Of a stretch of DNA of 64,000 nt, positions 25,232-34,723 are shown one piece after another. The stretch covers positions 1,979,931 through 2,043,930 of the forward strand of contig OY282355.1 of the NCBI GenBank assembly GCA_958295525.1, written 5' to 3'. The DNA is from an uncultured Dehalococcoidia bacterium (GTDB lineage Bacteria > Chloroflexota > Dehalococcoidia > Lucifugimonadales > Australimonadaceae). The number at the start of each line of letters is the position of its first letter. Position 1 is the stretch's first letter. Made by a program: the position numbers and the translations under genes. Under the pieces are notes generated by a model that saw nothing but the letters and a program-made list of their open reading frames with translations, searched no databases and was not told where the DNA came from.

Positions 25232-26515
25232 ATGACAACGGATTTGGCGTCAACGGAGACGGCGGAGGCGGATCAGAGCGCGCGCGCGAAGGTGAGCGTC
25301 CGGGGACTCTGGAAAGTCTTCGGCTCCAACGTGCCCGCCGAACTCACCCCCGAACTGGTGGAGGAGAGCAAGTCCGACCTCCGCGAGCGGTTCGGCCTCG
25401 TGGTTGGCCTGCGCGACGTCAGTTTCGACGTCCAGGCCAGCGAGACGTTCGTCGTGATGGGCCTCTCCGGCAGCGGCAAGTCCACCCTCGTGCGGACGCT
25501 CCTCCGCCTCATCGAGCCCACCTTCGGCTCCATCGAGGTGGACGGCGAGGACATCGTCCGGCTCGACGATGCGCAGTTGACCCACTACCGCCAGAACAAG
25601 ACGGCGATGGTCTTTCAGCACTTCGGGCTGCTTCCCCACCGGAACGTGCTGGAGAACGCCGCTTGGGGGCTGGAGGTCAAAGGCGTCGACAAGGAGGAGC
25701 GGCTGGAGCGCGCGCGCGCGGCGTTGGAAGTCGTGGGGCTGAAGGGCTGGGAGCAGAGCCGCCCCAACACCCTCAGCGGCGGCATGCAGCAGCGCGTCGG
25801 GCTCGCCCGCGCGATGGCCGTCGAGCCCGAGGTGCTCCTCATGGACGAGCCCTTCAGCGGCCTCGACCCCCTCATCCGCCGCGATATGCAGAACGAACTC
25901 ATCCGCCTGCAGCAGCAGGAGCGCCGCACCATCATCTTCATCACCCACGACCTCAACGAGGCGCTCAAACTCGGCGACCACATCATCATTATGCGCGACG
26001 GCGCCGTCGTCCAGTACGGCACGAGCGAAGATATCCTCAGCCACCCCGCCGACCCCTACGTCGAGGAGTTCGTCCGCGACGTCCGCAAATCCTCCGTCGT
26101 GACGCTCCGCACCCTAATGCAGCCCCTCGCCGCCAACCTGAGCGACGATATGACCCCGAAGAGGGCGATGGACGCCCTCAGCGCGCAGGGGGAAGTCGCG
26201 GGATTCGTGACCGACCGCCTCAAAATGTACGTCGGCGCAGTCAGTTTCTCCTCCCTCGCCGAGGCGAATCAGCGCGGCGACGCCAACATCAAGAAAGCGT
26301 TCGTGGACGACGTCCCCGCGCTTTCCGAGGATATGTCCGTCTCCGCCGCGCTCCCTATGACGCGCCGCTTCACCGGCGCGCTCCCCCTGGTTGACGGCGC
26401 GGGCGGCCTCGCGGGGCAACTCCGGCCCGCCGCCGTCGTCGAAATGATGGAGCGCGAGAGCGCGGAAGAGGCCGAGGAGACCGAAAGCACCATGACCGTA
26501 GGCGCGGACGCTTAG
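25232..26515 (+). CDS. proV: Glycine betaine/proline ABC transporter, ATP-binding subunit
   Basis: A 427-residue ATPase of the ProV/OpuAA type. Walker A GLSGSGKST (residues 77-85), signature LSGGMQQRVGLARA, Walker B VLLMDEPFSGLDP and the His-switch FITHDLNEAL. A family-specific N-terminal segment (LWKVFGSN...) and C-terminal regulatory tail (about 285-410, CBS-like but degenerate) fit osmotically regulated importers. First gene of proV-proW-proX, with 15 bp to proW. It powers uptake of betaine-type compatible solutes. Confidence 0.94.
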   Translation: MTTDLASTETAEADQSARAKVSVRGLWKVFGSNVPAELTPELVEESKSDLRERFGLVVGLRDVSFDVQASETFVVMGLSGSGKSTLVRTLLRLIEPTFGSIEVDGEDIVRLDDAQLTHYRQNKTAMVFQHFGLLPHRNVLENAAWGLEVKGVDKEERLERARAALEVVGLKGWEQSRPNTLSGGMQQRVGLARAMAVEPEVLLMDEPFSGLDPLIRRDMQNELIRLQQQERRTIIFITHDLNEALKLGDHIIIMRDGAVVQYGTSEDILSHPADPYVEEFVRDVRKSSVVTLRTLMQPLAANLSDDMTPKRAMDALSAQGEVAGFVTDRLKMYVGAVSFSSLAEANQRGDANIKKAFVDDVPALSEDMSVSAALPMTRRFTGALPLVDGAGGLAGQLRPAAVVEMMERESAEEAEETESTMTVGADA

Positions 26516-26530
26516 GACAGGAGGCGCGAT

Positions 26531-27538
26531 ATGGCGACGCAAGCCCCAACCGGCGAAACCGAAACCGCGAGCATCGGGGAGCGCTTCAAGGCGCTGCCCG
26601 ACCGCGTCGTCTACTTGGGCGGCCTTGCCGTCTTCCTGCTCGTGTCGCTCGTCATCGTGTGGATTTGGGGCAGCGACATCGGATTCGGGGTGGACTTCCA
26701 GCGCAGCCTCGCCGACGGCGTGGACGAGGCGATCTTCTGGACGACGCGCAACCTCGACTTCATCTTCGACAACATCTCGACGGGCGTTCTCTGGTTCCTG
26801 CTTCGGGTGGAGTCCGCGTTCAAATGGGTTCCGTGGCCGGTGATGATCGTCGGCGTCACGCTGCTCGGGCTGCGCCTCGCAGGCCAGCGGATGGCCATAT
26901 TCTCGGCGGTCACGCTGCTGGGCGTCGGCCTGATCGGGCTGTGGGGAAGCGCGATGGAGACGCTGGCGCTCATCGTCGTCGCAGTGACCATCTCCATCGG
27001 CATCGCGGTTCCGGTCGGCATCGTCATCGCGCGCAACGACACGCTCGACGCGCTCCTGCGCCCGATCTTGGACGCGATGCAGACAATGCCGAGTTTCGTC
27101 TACCTCGTCCCCGCCGTAATGTTCTTCGGCATCGGCAACGTTCCGGCGGTGTTCGCCACCGTGATCTACGCCGTGCCGCCCGCCATACGGCTCACGAGCC
27201 TCGGCATCCGGCAAGTGTCGCCCAACATCGTGGAGGCCGCGCGCTCATTCGGAACGACGCCCCGCCAACTCCTTTGGAAAGTGCAAATTCCCATGGCGGT
27301 GCCCACCATTATGGCGGGCATCAACCAAACCACGATGATGGCGCTCGCGATGGTCGTCATCGCCTCCCTCGTCGGAGCGGGCGGACTCGGCGAGGACGTG
27401 AACCGCGCTCTGGGCAGGCTGGAGCCGGGCAAAGCGCTCTTCGGCGGCATCGGCATCGTCGTGCTCGCCATCATCATAGACCGCCTCACGCAATCGGCTG
27501 CGAAGGAGCGCCAGCAAGCGCTCACCGGCGGCCACTAA
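26531..27538 (+). CDS. proW: Glycine betaine/proline ABC transporter, permease
   Basis: A 335-residue inner-membrane subunit. After a variable N-terminal region come at least six hydrophobic helices. The cytoplasmic coupling EAA-like loop reads EAARSFGTTPRQLLWKVQIP, a hallmark of ABC permeases of this family. AGGAGG-type ribosome-binding site just before ATG. Partner of the ATPase 15 bp upstream. Confidence 0.94.
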   Translation: MATQAPTGETETASIGERFKALPDRVVYLGGLAVFLLVSLVIVWIWGSDIGFGVDFQRSLADGVDEAIFWTTRNLDFIFDNISTGVLWFLLRVESAFKWVPWPVMIVGVTLLGLRLAGQRMAIFSAVTLLGVGLIGLWGSAMETLALIVVAVTISIGIAVPVGIVIARNDTLDALLRPILDAMQTMPSFVYLVPAVMFFGIGNVPAVFATVIYAVPPAIRLTSLGIRQVSPNIVEAARSFGTTPRQLLWKVQIPMAVPTIMAGINQTTMMALAMVVIASLVGAGGLGEDVNRALGRLEPGKALFGGIGIVVLAIIIDRLTQSAAKERQQALTGGH

Positions 27539-27614
27539 CCCCATAGGTCATGCAGGGGCCGCCCGGCAAACCATTCATCCGGCGGCCTCCGATACAACAT
27601 CCAGGAGGTACTGC

Positions 27615-28763
27615 ATGAAGAGGACCATAGTGAAGATTGGGATACTGACAGGGCTTATCGCGGCGCTCACGATGGCGCTGGCCGCCTGCGGCGCGGACCC
27701 GACCGCGACCCCGCGCCCGACGGCCACGTCCGCGCCCGCCCCCGCAGCCACGCCAACGGCGATGGCGCCGGCCACAACCGCGCCAGCGGCGACGCCAACC
27801 GCGATGATGGAGGACAGGCCAACCCTCATCTTCGCCGGCCTGAACTGGACGTCCGCCGCCGTGCAGAACGAACTCGCCCGCGCGATTCTCGAAAACGGCT
27901 ACGGCTACGAGACGGACGCGGTGGAGGGCGGCACGATCCCGCTGATGCAGGCGCTCACCAGAGGCGAAGTCAACGTCAATATGGAGGTTTGGCTTCCGAA
28001 CCAGAGCGCCGCCTGGGACACGGCGGTCGCCGCCGGAACGGTGGAATCGCTCGGCGACAGCCTTTCCGGCAAGGCGTGGCAGAGCGCGTTCATCATTCCG
28101 AAGTACACCGCCGACGCCAACCCCGGCTTGCAGTCCGTCGAAGACCTGAAGGAAGAGCAGTACTGGTCGCTCTTCAAGCGCCCCACCAGCGGCGGCCTAG
28201 CCGGTCTCGTCACTTGCATCCCCGGTTGGGAGTGCGAAGTGCGAAACGAGCAGCAGGTCTACGGCTACGGCTTGGGCGACGTGGTGCAACTGATCAACCC
28301 CGGCTCCTTCGAGGCCCTCAACGCCGAGATTCAGAGCGCGTTCGAGAACGAGGAAAACCTGCTCTTCTACTACTGGGCGCCGACCGCCTTGATGACCAAA
28401 CTGGAAACGCAATACGGCGGCATCTTCCGTCTGGAGGAGCCCGCCTCCACTCAAGAGTGCGAAGACGCCCTCCAAGCCAACCGCGACGCGGGCAACACCC
28501 AGGACGTGACGTCGGCGTGCGAGTACGCCGACGCCGACGTGCTCGTCGCCGTGAACACCGACCTAATGGGCAGCGCTCCTGACGCCGTCGCCTTCCTGGA
28601 ACAGTATTCGCTCAGCGACGAAGGAATCGGCGAAATGCTCGTCCGCGTCTCCGACTCCGGCGAGGAGCCGGCTGACGCCGTTGCCTGGTGGCTCCAGAAC
28701 AGCGACGAGTGGAAGGCATGGGTTCCCGCCGATGTCGCGGACAAGGTGCTCGCAGGGCTCTAA
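27615..28763 (+). CDS. proX: Glycine betaine-binding lipoprotein, copy 1
   Basis: A 382-residue substrate-binding protein. A lipobox (ALAACG) anchors it, followed by an Ala/Thr/Pro linker of about 45 residues. The binding domain (TLIFAGLNWTSAAVQN...) has EVWLPNQSAAW, PKYTADANPGLQS and FYYWAPTALMTKL, typical of OpuAC/ProX family folds that hold quaternary amines between Trp side chains. Good ribosome-binding site (CAGGAGG). A strong terminator follows. A close paralogue lies at 30014-31060. Confidence 0.93.
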   Translation: MKRTIVKIGILTGLIAALTMALAACGADPTATPRPTATSAPAPAATPTAMAPATTAPAATPTAMMEDRPTLIFAGLNWTSAAVQNELARAILENGYGYETDAVEGGTIPLMQALTRGEVNVNMEVWLPNQSAAWDTAVAAGTVESLGDSLSGKAWQSAFIIPKYTADANPGLQSVEDLKEEQYWSLFKRPTSGGLAGLVTCIPGWECEVRNEQQVYGYGLGDVVQLINPGSFEALNAEIQSAFENEENLLFYYWAPTALMTKLETQYGGIFRLEEPASTQECEDALQANRDAGNTQDVTSACEYADADVLVAVNTDLMGSAPDAVAFLEQYSLSDEGIGEMLVRVSDSGEEPADAVAWWLQNSDEWKAWVPADVADKVLAGL

Positions 28764-28795
28764 CCATCGCGCCGAAGGAACACAGGCCCGAACGA

Positions 28796-28834
28796 ACAGG
28801 GGGCGCGCCGCGCGGCGCGCCCCCTGTGTTTGTC
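28796..28834 (+). terminator. Terminator after proVWX
   Basis: A perfect 15-bp arm ACAGGGGGCGCGCCG with its complement, followed by GTTTGTC. It ends the three-gene transporter operon, so the downstream genes need their own promoter (TATGCT at 28874-28879 is a candidate -10). Confidence 0.8.
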
Positions 28835-28926
28835 GCCCTGCCCGCAGTTGCTTGACGCGCTCGCGCGCCTACGGGTATGCTGAGCGATTGACGGGCAGAG
28901 GAACCGGGAGTCCGTTGGAGACCACA

Positions 28927-29385
28927 ATGGCGAATGCGACGACAGCGGAGCCGACGATAACGCTCCCCCCTCCAATCACTTCCCACGACGAACATTCCGA
29001 AGCGTTGCTGGCGCATGCCCAAGAGATGATAGACAAGGGCGACCGCTTGCAAGCCTCCGAAAAGATCTGGGGCGCCGTCGCCCACAAGTTGAAGGAAATC
29101 GCAAGGAAGCGCGGCTGGTCGTGGCGGAAGCACGGCGCGTACAACGCGCTCGTAGGGTATTTGCGCCACGAAACCAACAACCCTGAACTCGGCACGCTGT
29201 TCCGAAGCGCCGACTCCTTCCACGCCAACTTCTACGACGACCAGTACGAGCAATGGCAGTTGGAGGACGGGCTCGCCGACGCCAAGAAACTCATCGCGTT
29301 GTTGGAAGATGCGGACAACGCGGTTCCCCAAGACGCGCCTCTCCCGCGCGGCTTGCGGCGGCTTACGCCTGAGAGCGGCGGCTAG
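28927..29385 (+). CDS. PaREP1/HEPN-like protein, copy 1
   Basis: A 152-residue all-helical protein matching the PaREP1 family: LLAHAQEMIDKGDRLQASEKIWGAVAH. This family is best known from Archaea and related to HEPN helical bundles, often linked to RNA cleavage or toxin-antitoxin pairs, though catalytic RxxxxH is not clear here. It is a tandem paralogue of the next gene; about 100 bp of the two are nearly identical in DNA (28986-29087 and 29455-29552), so the duplication is recent or under conversion. Confidence 0.75.
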   Translation: MANATTAEPTITLPPPITSHDEHSEALLAHAQEMIDKGDRLQASEKIWGAVAHKLKEIARKRGWSWRKHGAYNALVGYLRHETNNPELGTLFRSADSFHANFYDDQYEQWQLEDGLADAKKLIALLEDADNAVPQDAPLPRGLRRLTPESGG

Positions 29386-29415
29386 CGGTCGCGCGGCGGC
29401 TAGCAGGAGCCTTCA

Positions 29416-29886
29416 GTGGAAACGATAGCCCTCGCCCCTCCCAGAACTTCCCGCGACGAACATTCCGAAGCGTTGCTGGCGCACGCTCAAGAGATGATCG
29501 ATGCTGGCGACCGCTTGCAAGCCTCCGAAAAGATCTGGGGCGCCGTCGCCCACGCCGTGAAGGTCGTCGCAGGGGAGCGTGGTTGGCCTTACAGCCACCA
29601 CGCGGACGGGGGCGTCATCGTTGACTACATCGCCGAACGCATAGGCGACGCGGAGATGGCGCCGCTCTTCGATTCCATAGAGAACCTGCATAGGAACTTC
29701 TACGAGGATACCTACTCCTTGCCGCGAATCCGCCAGCGGTTGGATCGCGCGAAACGCCTCATCGCCCTCCTGCGCGAGGCCCACGGCGCAATGCCGCCCG
29801 ACACGCCAATGCCCGGCGACCGCGAATACCGCAGGCGCGCGGAGCGGCAAGCGCGCCGCGAAACTAGGGCGGATTCCGGGGCGTAA
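29416..29886 (+). CDS. PaREP1/HEPN-like protein, copy 2
   Basis: A 156-residue paralogue from GTG 29416, 30 bp after copy 1. The N-terminal 60 or so residues are almost unchanged, while the C-terminal half has diverged and ends in an Arg-rich tail (RRRAERQARRETR) absent from copy 1, which may bind nucleic acid. Sited between two copies of the betaine-binding protein gene; whether this has regulatory meaning is unknown. Confidence 0.75.
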   Translation: METIALAPPRTSRDEHSEALLAHAQEMIDAGDRLQASEKIWGAVAHAVKVVAGERGWPYSHHADGGVIVDYIAERIGDAEMAPLFDSIENLHRNFYEDTYSLPRIRQRLDRAKRLIALLREAHGAMPPDTPMPGDREYRRRAERQARRETRADSGA

Positions 29887-30013
29887 CCCCAAAGGTTAGG
29901 CCGCGCCGGCGCTCGCGGGGCGCTAGGCCAACGGAAGTTTTGCTCCAGCGCCTGTTGTCTTGCGCGCCGCCGCTCCGTTAGTATTGACGCAACCGGCTGG
30001 AGGAGGCGCAGCG

Positions 30014-31060
30014 ATGAAGAGGATGACGCTGAAGAAGGCGGGAGCGCTGATTGGCCTGGTCGCCGCGATGGCGGCGGCGCTCACGGCGTGCTCCGGTTCC
30101 GGATCCGCCGACAAGCCCACGCTCGTGTTCGCCGACTTGAACTGGAGCACTGCGCTCCTGCAGAACGCGATCGCCCGCCATATTCTCGAAGCAGGCTACG
30201 GCTACGAAACCGACGCGGTCGAAGGCTCCACGATACCGCTGATGCAGGCGCTCATCAGAGGCGACGTCAACGTCAGCCTGGAGATATGGCTGCCGAATCA
30301 GCAGGCGGCGTGGGATACGGCGGTGGCGGAGGGAACGGTTGAGGGACTCGGCAACAGCCTGGCCGACTCGGTCTGGCAGAGCGCGTTCATCATTCCGAAG
30401 TACACGGCGGACGCCAACCCCGGCCTCCGGTCCATCGAAGACCTCAAGCAGGAGCAGTACTGGTCGCTCTTCAAACGCCCCACGAGCGGCGGCAAAGCCG
30501 GCCTCGTCACCTGCATCCCCGGATGGTCGTGCGAAGTGCGGAACGAGCAGCAACTCTACGGCTACGGCCTGCAAGACATCATCGAACTCGTGAACCCGGG
30601 CTCGTTCGAGAGCCTGAACTCCGAGATTATCAGCGCGTTCGAGAACAGGGAGGACATCCTCTTCTACTACTGGGGGCCGACCGAACTCGCGGCGAGGCTG
30701 GAGTCGAACTACGACGGCTTCGTCCGCCTCGATGAGCCCGCCTCCACTCCTGAGTGCGAGCGGCATCTGCGGGAAAACCGGGATTCGGGCAGGCCCGAGG
30801 ACGTCACAATGGCGTGCGAATACGCCAACGACCGCACGGTCATCGCCGTCCGCACTGAGCTCCGCGAGTCGGCCCCCGACGCTGTGGCGTTCTTGGAGAA
30901 GTGGTCGCTCAGCGGCGAGGCGATCAACGCCTTGCTCGTCCGCCTCGACGAAACGGGCGACGACTACGCGGACGTCGCCGCTTGGTGGCTCCGCAACAAC
31001 GACGAATGGAAGACGTGGGTGGACGCGGCCACCGCCGACGCAGCGCTCGCGGCGCTCTAG
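30014..31060 (+). CDS. Glycine betaine-binding lipoprotein, copy 2
   Basis: A 348-residue paralogue of proX from ATG 30014 behind GGAGGAGG. Lipobox LTACS, then directly the binding domain (TLVFADLNWSTALLQN...), without the long linker of copy 1. Ligand-cleft landmarks are kept (EIWLPNQQAAW, PKYTADANPGLRS, FYYWGPTELAARL), and four Cys match those of copy 1. No permease or ATPase accompanies it, so it probably feeds the ProVW transporter with another affinity or ligand. Confidence 0.9.
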   Translation: MKRMTLKKAGALIGLVAAMAAALTACSGSGSADKPTLVFADLNWSTALLQNAIARHILEAGYGYETDAVEGSTIPLMQALIRGDVNVSLEIWLPNQQAAWDTAVAEGTVEGLGNSLADSVWQSAFIIPKYTADANPGLRSIEDLKQEQYWSLFKRPTSGGKAGLVTCIPGWSCEVRNEQQLYGYGLQDIIELVNPGSFESLNSEIISAFENREDILFYYWGPTELAARLESNYDGFVRLDEPASTPECERHLRENRDSGRPEDVTMACEYANDRTVIAVRTELRESAPDAVAFLEKWSLSGEAINALLVRLDETGDDYADVAAWWLRNNDEWKTWVDAATADAALAAL

Positions 31061-31184
31061 CCTCGCCCGGGGACATAGACCGAGCCGAAGGGGGCAGGCG
31101 AGATTCCCGCCTACGCGGTCAGGCGGCAAGTTACGCGCAAGTCTCCAAAAGGGGATGCCCGCGCGTAGGGCGGCGGGCGCGGAA

Positions 31185-31211
31185 AGCCCCCGAAGCGTTG
31201 CTTCGGGGGCT
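31185..31211. terminator. Bidirectional terminator between proX2 and ftsZ
   Basis: 12-bp perfect stem AGCCCCCGAAGC/GCTTCGGGGGCT with GTT loop, between two convergent genes. T-tracts are weak on both sides. A palindromic-repeat fragment (ATTCCCGCCTACGCGG) lies at 31096-31111. Confidence 0.65.
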
Positions 31212-31320
31212 CGTTCGCTCGCTTGCGGAGGGCGCCTGGGGGTGCGCCGCCCCGCGCTCCGCCGCGCCGGTTAGGGGGATGGCGCGCGCGGAGTTGCGGA
31301 CTGAGTTGCGGGGCTTTGGC

Positions 31321-32412
31321 CTACACGCCAACCCCTTGGCGGGAGGCGCGGAGGAACGGCGGAAGGTCGAAGTCGGCTTCGTCGCTGATCGCCCGCCGCA
31401 GGAACTCCGCGATGCTGTCGTCGTTGAGGCTCATCCGCTCGATGCTCGGGAGCCCCGTGGCGATGATCGTGACGCAGATTTCGTTCTCCATCTTCGGGTC
31501 GGTGACCATTCCGAAGATGATGTTGGCGTCCGGGTCGACGGACTCCGCGATCACGCCTGCGGCCTTCTGCACTTCCTTCAGCGTCATATTGACGCCGCCG
31601 GTGATGTTGAGGAGCACGCCGCGCGCGCCTTCTATGTTCACGTCGAGCATCGGGCTGTTGATGGCGCTCTTCGCCGCTTCCACCGCCCGGTCCACGCCGT
31701 GCGCCGACCCGATGGACATCCACGCGGGGCCCGCGCCGGTCATAATCGTCTTGATGTCGGCGAAGTCCAGGTTGATCTCCCCAGGCACGGTCACGAGTTC
31801 GGCGATGGACTTGACACCCAGCCGGAGCACGTCGTCGGCCAGTCTGAAGGCGTCCTCGGCGGAGAGGTTGTCGTCGCACATTGCGCCCAGCCGGTCGTTC
31901 GGAACGACGATGAGCGTGTCCACGGTCTCCCTGAGGCGCGCGAGGCCATCGTCGGCGTTCTTGCCGCGCCGCCTGCCCTCGAAACCGAAGGGCTTGGTGA
32001 CGACGGCGATGGTGAGGGCGCCGGTCTCGCGGGCGACCTCCGCCACGACGGGCGCCGCGCCGGTGCCGGTGCCTCCGCCCATTCCGCCGGCGATGAACAG
32101 CATATCCGCGCCGCGGACGGACTCGTAGATCTCCTCGCGGGACTCTTCCGCCGCGGCGCGGCCCACCTCGGGGTCGCCGCCCACGCCCAAGCCCCGCGTC
32201 AGCGTGTCGCCGATGCGAATCTTCACCGGGACGTCCAGCCGCACGAGGTGCTGCGCGTCCGTGTTGACGGCCAAGTACTCCACGTGCGGCACGCGCTCGC
32301 GGTACATCCGGTTGACGGCGTTCGATCCCCCGCCGCCGACCCCGATAACCTTGACGCGCGCGATGCCGTCCACCTCGGGCTTGTGCTCGTTGCCGAAAAG
32401 TTCCATGGTCAT
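31321..32412 (-). CDS. ftsZ: Cell-division GTPase FtsZ
   Basis: A 363-residue tubulin-like protein that forms the Z-ring. GTP-binding signature GGMGGGTGTGAAP, N-terminal VIGVGGGGSNAVNRM and the T7 loop NLDFADIKTIM are intact. The C-terminus ends shortly after DLPPFLRASRQG, with practically no disordered linker, which is short compared with the usual 380-400 residues. Last gene of rsmH-ftsA-ftsZ, 110 bp after ftsA. Confidence 0.97.
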   Translation of the reverse strand: MTMELFGNEHKPEVDGIARVKVIGVGGGGSNAVNRMYRERVPHVEYLAVNTDAQHLVRLDVPVKIRIGDTLTRGLGVGGDPEVGRAAAEESREEIYESVRGADMLFIAGGMGGGTGTGAAPVVAEVARETGALTIAVVTKPFGFEGRRRGKNADDGLARLRETVDTLIVVPNDRLGAMCDDNLSAEDAFRLADDVLRLGVKSIAELVTVPGEINLDFADIKTIMTGAGPAWMSIGSAHGVDRAVEAAKSAINSPMLDVNIEGARGVLLNITGGVNMTLKEVQKAAGVIAESVDPDANIIFGMVTDPKMENEICVTIIATGLPSIERMSLNDDSIAEFLRRAISDEADFDLPPFLRASRQGVGV

Positions 32413-32522
32413 TACCTCTTACCCCTCGTTTTTGGAGCTTTGTGTTCCGTTGCTGCGGGCCGGTTCGATTTGCGGTGCGTTCGCTCCCCTGCTGGGCGGG
32501 GGAGGAGCGCGGCGCGGCTGGT

Positions 32523-33785
32523 TCATACGCCCGCTCCTGCGGGCTGGCGTCCCATCAGCCGGGAGAACCAGCCGCCGGACCGGGGCGCGGCGGCCGCGGG
32601 ATGCGCGCTCCGTTCCCCCGCCGCGGCGTTTTGGCGGATGGCCCAGAGAAGCAGGCCGACCGACGTCGAGTAGGTCGCGTTGGCGAGTTCCTCCGGCAAT
32701 CCCCATACGCTGGAGGGGACGCCGATACGCACTTGGCACTTCCCGTAGTCGGCGACGATCTCGGCGAGGCCGGGCAGCGTCGCGCTGCCTCCCGTGAGCA
32801 CGATCCCGCCCGACGGGATTCGGATAAGCCCGTTGGAGGCGAGCCGCTGCATCATCAGGCGCACGAGTTCGACGGCCCGGTCGTGCAGGAGGCGGTTGAG
32901 CGTCTTGCGGTGAACGGGGCGCGCCTGGGCGCCGGCCCCGGACTGCGCGTCGACCGTCTCTTTCGCGTCAACCCTCTCGAAGCGGGTGGAGCCGTAGAGC
33001 AACTTGACGCGCTCGGCGGCGTTGGGCGGAATCCCGAGCCCCGCGGCGACGTCGTTCGTGAAGTGCTGCCCCGCGACGGGAATGCTGGCCGTGTGCCAGA
33101 CCGACCCCTCGCGGTACGCGGCGATGTCGCACGACCCTCCGCCGATGTCCGCCAGGATGACTCCCATCAACCGCTCCTCGGACGTGAGCACGGCCTCCGA
33201 ACTTGCGAGGTGCTCCAGCGCGAGGCTGTGGACGGAGACCCCTGCGGATCGGATCGTGGAGAGCAGCGTGTCCACCGAAACGACGTCGCCCATCACAATG
33301 TGGGAGCCGTGCCCAATGCTCTTCCCGAACATTCCGGAGGAATCGGCGTCGCCCGAGCCGTTCGCGTTGTACGAGCGGGGGACGGCCTGCACGACGCGCA
33401 TCCCGACCGCGTCGGAGAGGCGCCCGGCGGAGCCCAGCGCGTTGCCCGACGCCTCGTTGAAGCGGCCGTTGGCGGGCAGAACGCTCATGGGAACGTTGAC
33501 GGGGTCGTCGCTGTTGCGGGACTTGAGGTGGCTGCCTGTCACGCCCGCGACGACGGGCGGAACCTTGCGCCCCAGCGAGCGCTCCGCCTGCTGAACGGAG
33601 GACGCGATGGACTCGCGCACCGCCTCGGGGCTGACGACCATCCCTTTCCGCATGCCGACGGAGGGGGCGTAGCCGGTGGCCACGATGTCTATCGAGCCGC
33701 TTGGGTTCGCCTTCCCGACAAGGGTCACGACTTTGGTGGTGCCGACGTCCAGGGATGCGTAGAGTTGCTCGCGTGCGTTTGCCAT
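32523..33785 (-). CDS. ftsA: Cell-division protein FtsA
   Basis: A 420-residue actin-like protein that ties FtsZ to the membrane. Phosphate-1 loop SLDVGTTKVVTLVG, a 1C-type domain, ADIGGGSCDIAAY, and VLTGGSATLPGL at the adenosine site. The C-terminal amphipathic helix (GGWFSRLMGRQ) after an Ala/Pro linker is the membrane anchor. Gap to rsmH upstream is 18 bp. FtsA presence without ftsQ/W/I or mur genes alongside is notable. Confidence 0.95.
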   Translation of the reverse strand: MANAREQLYASLDVGTTKVVTLVGKANPSGSIDIVATGYAPSVGMRKGMVVSPEAVRESIASSVQQAERSLGRKVPPVVAGVTGSHLKSRNSDDPVNVPMSVLPANGRFNEASGNALGSAGRLSDAVGMRVVQAVPRSYNANGSGDADSSGMFGKSIGHGSHIVMGDVVSVDTLLSTIRSAGVSVHSLALEHLASSEAVLTSEERLMGVILADIGGGSCDIAAYREGSVWHTASIPVAGQHFTNDVAAGLGIPPNAAERVKLLYGSTRFERVDAKETVDAQSGAGAQARPVHRKTLNRLLHDRAVELVRLMMQRLASNGLIRIPSGGIVLTGGSATLPGLAEIVADYGKCQVRIGVPSSVWGLPEELANATYSTSVGLLLWAIRQNAAAGERSAHPAAAAPRSGGWFSRLMGRQPAGAGV

Positions 33786-33803
33786 ATCGCTCTTCCTCCG
33801 CGC

Positions 33804-34676
33804 TCAGACGCGCTCGGCGACGCGCATCCGCGCGCTCCGGCTGCGCCTGTTGCGGGCGGTTTCGTCGCTGTCCGGCTTGAGGACGCGCTTGTTCACAGGA
33901 CGAACGTCCCCGTCGTTGATGAAACGTTTGATCTCTCGGTCTTCGAGGGAGTGGTAGGCGATCGTCACCAGCCGCCCGCCTGCGGCGAGCGCCGACGCGG
34001 CGCGCGCGAGGCCCCGCCGCAAGGCGCCGATCTCGTCGTTGACGGCGATGCGGAGCGCTTGGAATGTCCGCGTCGCGGGATGCGTCCGGCCTCGCCGGTA
34101 GCCCGACGCGCGAGCGACGACTTCCGCGAGGCGCTCCGCGCCGGCGATGGGGCGCTCCGCAGCGATTGCGCGGGCGATGCGCCGCGAGCGCGGCTCTTCG
34201 CCGAACGCATAGATCAGGTCGGCCAGTTCGCGCTCGGGCAGGCCGTTGACCAGGTCGGCGGCGGAGGCGCCTTCCGGCGTGAAGCGCATATCCAGCGGCG
34301 CGGCGCGGCGGAAACTGAACCCGCGCTCCTCGGCGTCCAACTGGCGCGAGGAGACGCCCAAGTCGAAGAGCACGCCGTCGGCGGGGACGAAGCCGCGCGC
34401 CCGCGCGTAGGCGTCCATCTCCCCGAAGTTGCCGTTGACGACGACGGCCCGCTTGCCGAACGGGCGGAGGCGGGCGGACGCCGGGCCGATGGCCTCGGGG
34501 TCGGCGTCGAGCCCGAGCACGCGCCCGGTGGGAGCGGACGCCTCAAGGATGGCGACGGCGTGGCCGGCGTCCCCGAGCGTGCAGTCGACGTATGCTCCGC
34601 CGGGGCGCGCGGCGAGCCCGGCGACGACCTGGGCGGTCATCACCGGCTCGTGGAGTATGGCGCTGTTCGGCTGCAT
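33804..34676 (-). CDS. rsmH: 16S rRNA (cytosine-1402-N4)-methyltransferase
   Basis: A 290-residue SAM-dependent methyltransferase (MraW). Start at ATG 34676 (MQPNSAILHEPVM), which has GGGAGG upstream; the in-frame ATG at 34727 overlaps the promoter. Motifs VDCTLGDAGHA (SAM loop), LFDLGVSSRQLD, ATRTFQALRI and AYHSLEDREIK are all characteristic. First gene of the short division operon. Confidence 0.95.
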   Translation of the reverse strand: MQPNSAILHEPVMTAQVVAGLAARPGGAYVDCTLGDAGHAVAILEASAPTGRVLGLDADPEAIGPASARLRPFGKRAVVVNGNFGEMDAYARARGFVPADGVLFDLGVSSRQLDAEERGFSFRRAAPLDMRFTPEGASAADLVNGLPERELADLIYAFGEEPRSRRIARAIAAERPIAGAERLAEVVARASGYRRGRTHPATRTFQALRIAVNDEIGALRRGLARAASALAAGGRLVTIAYHSLEDREIKRFINDGDVRPVNKRVLKPDSDETARNRRSRSARMRVAERV

Positions 34677-34723
34677 CCGGCCTCCCGGTTGGACTGGCTT
34701 CCCGGCGGGAAGGGCAAGAGCAA

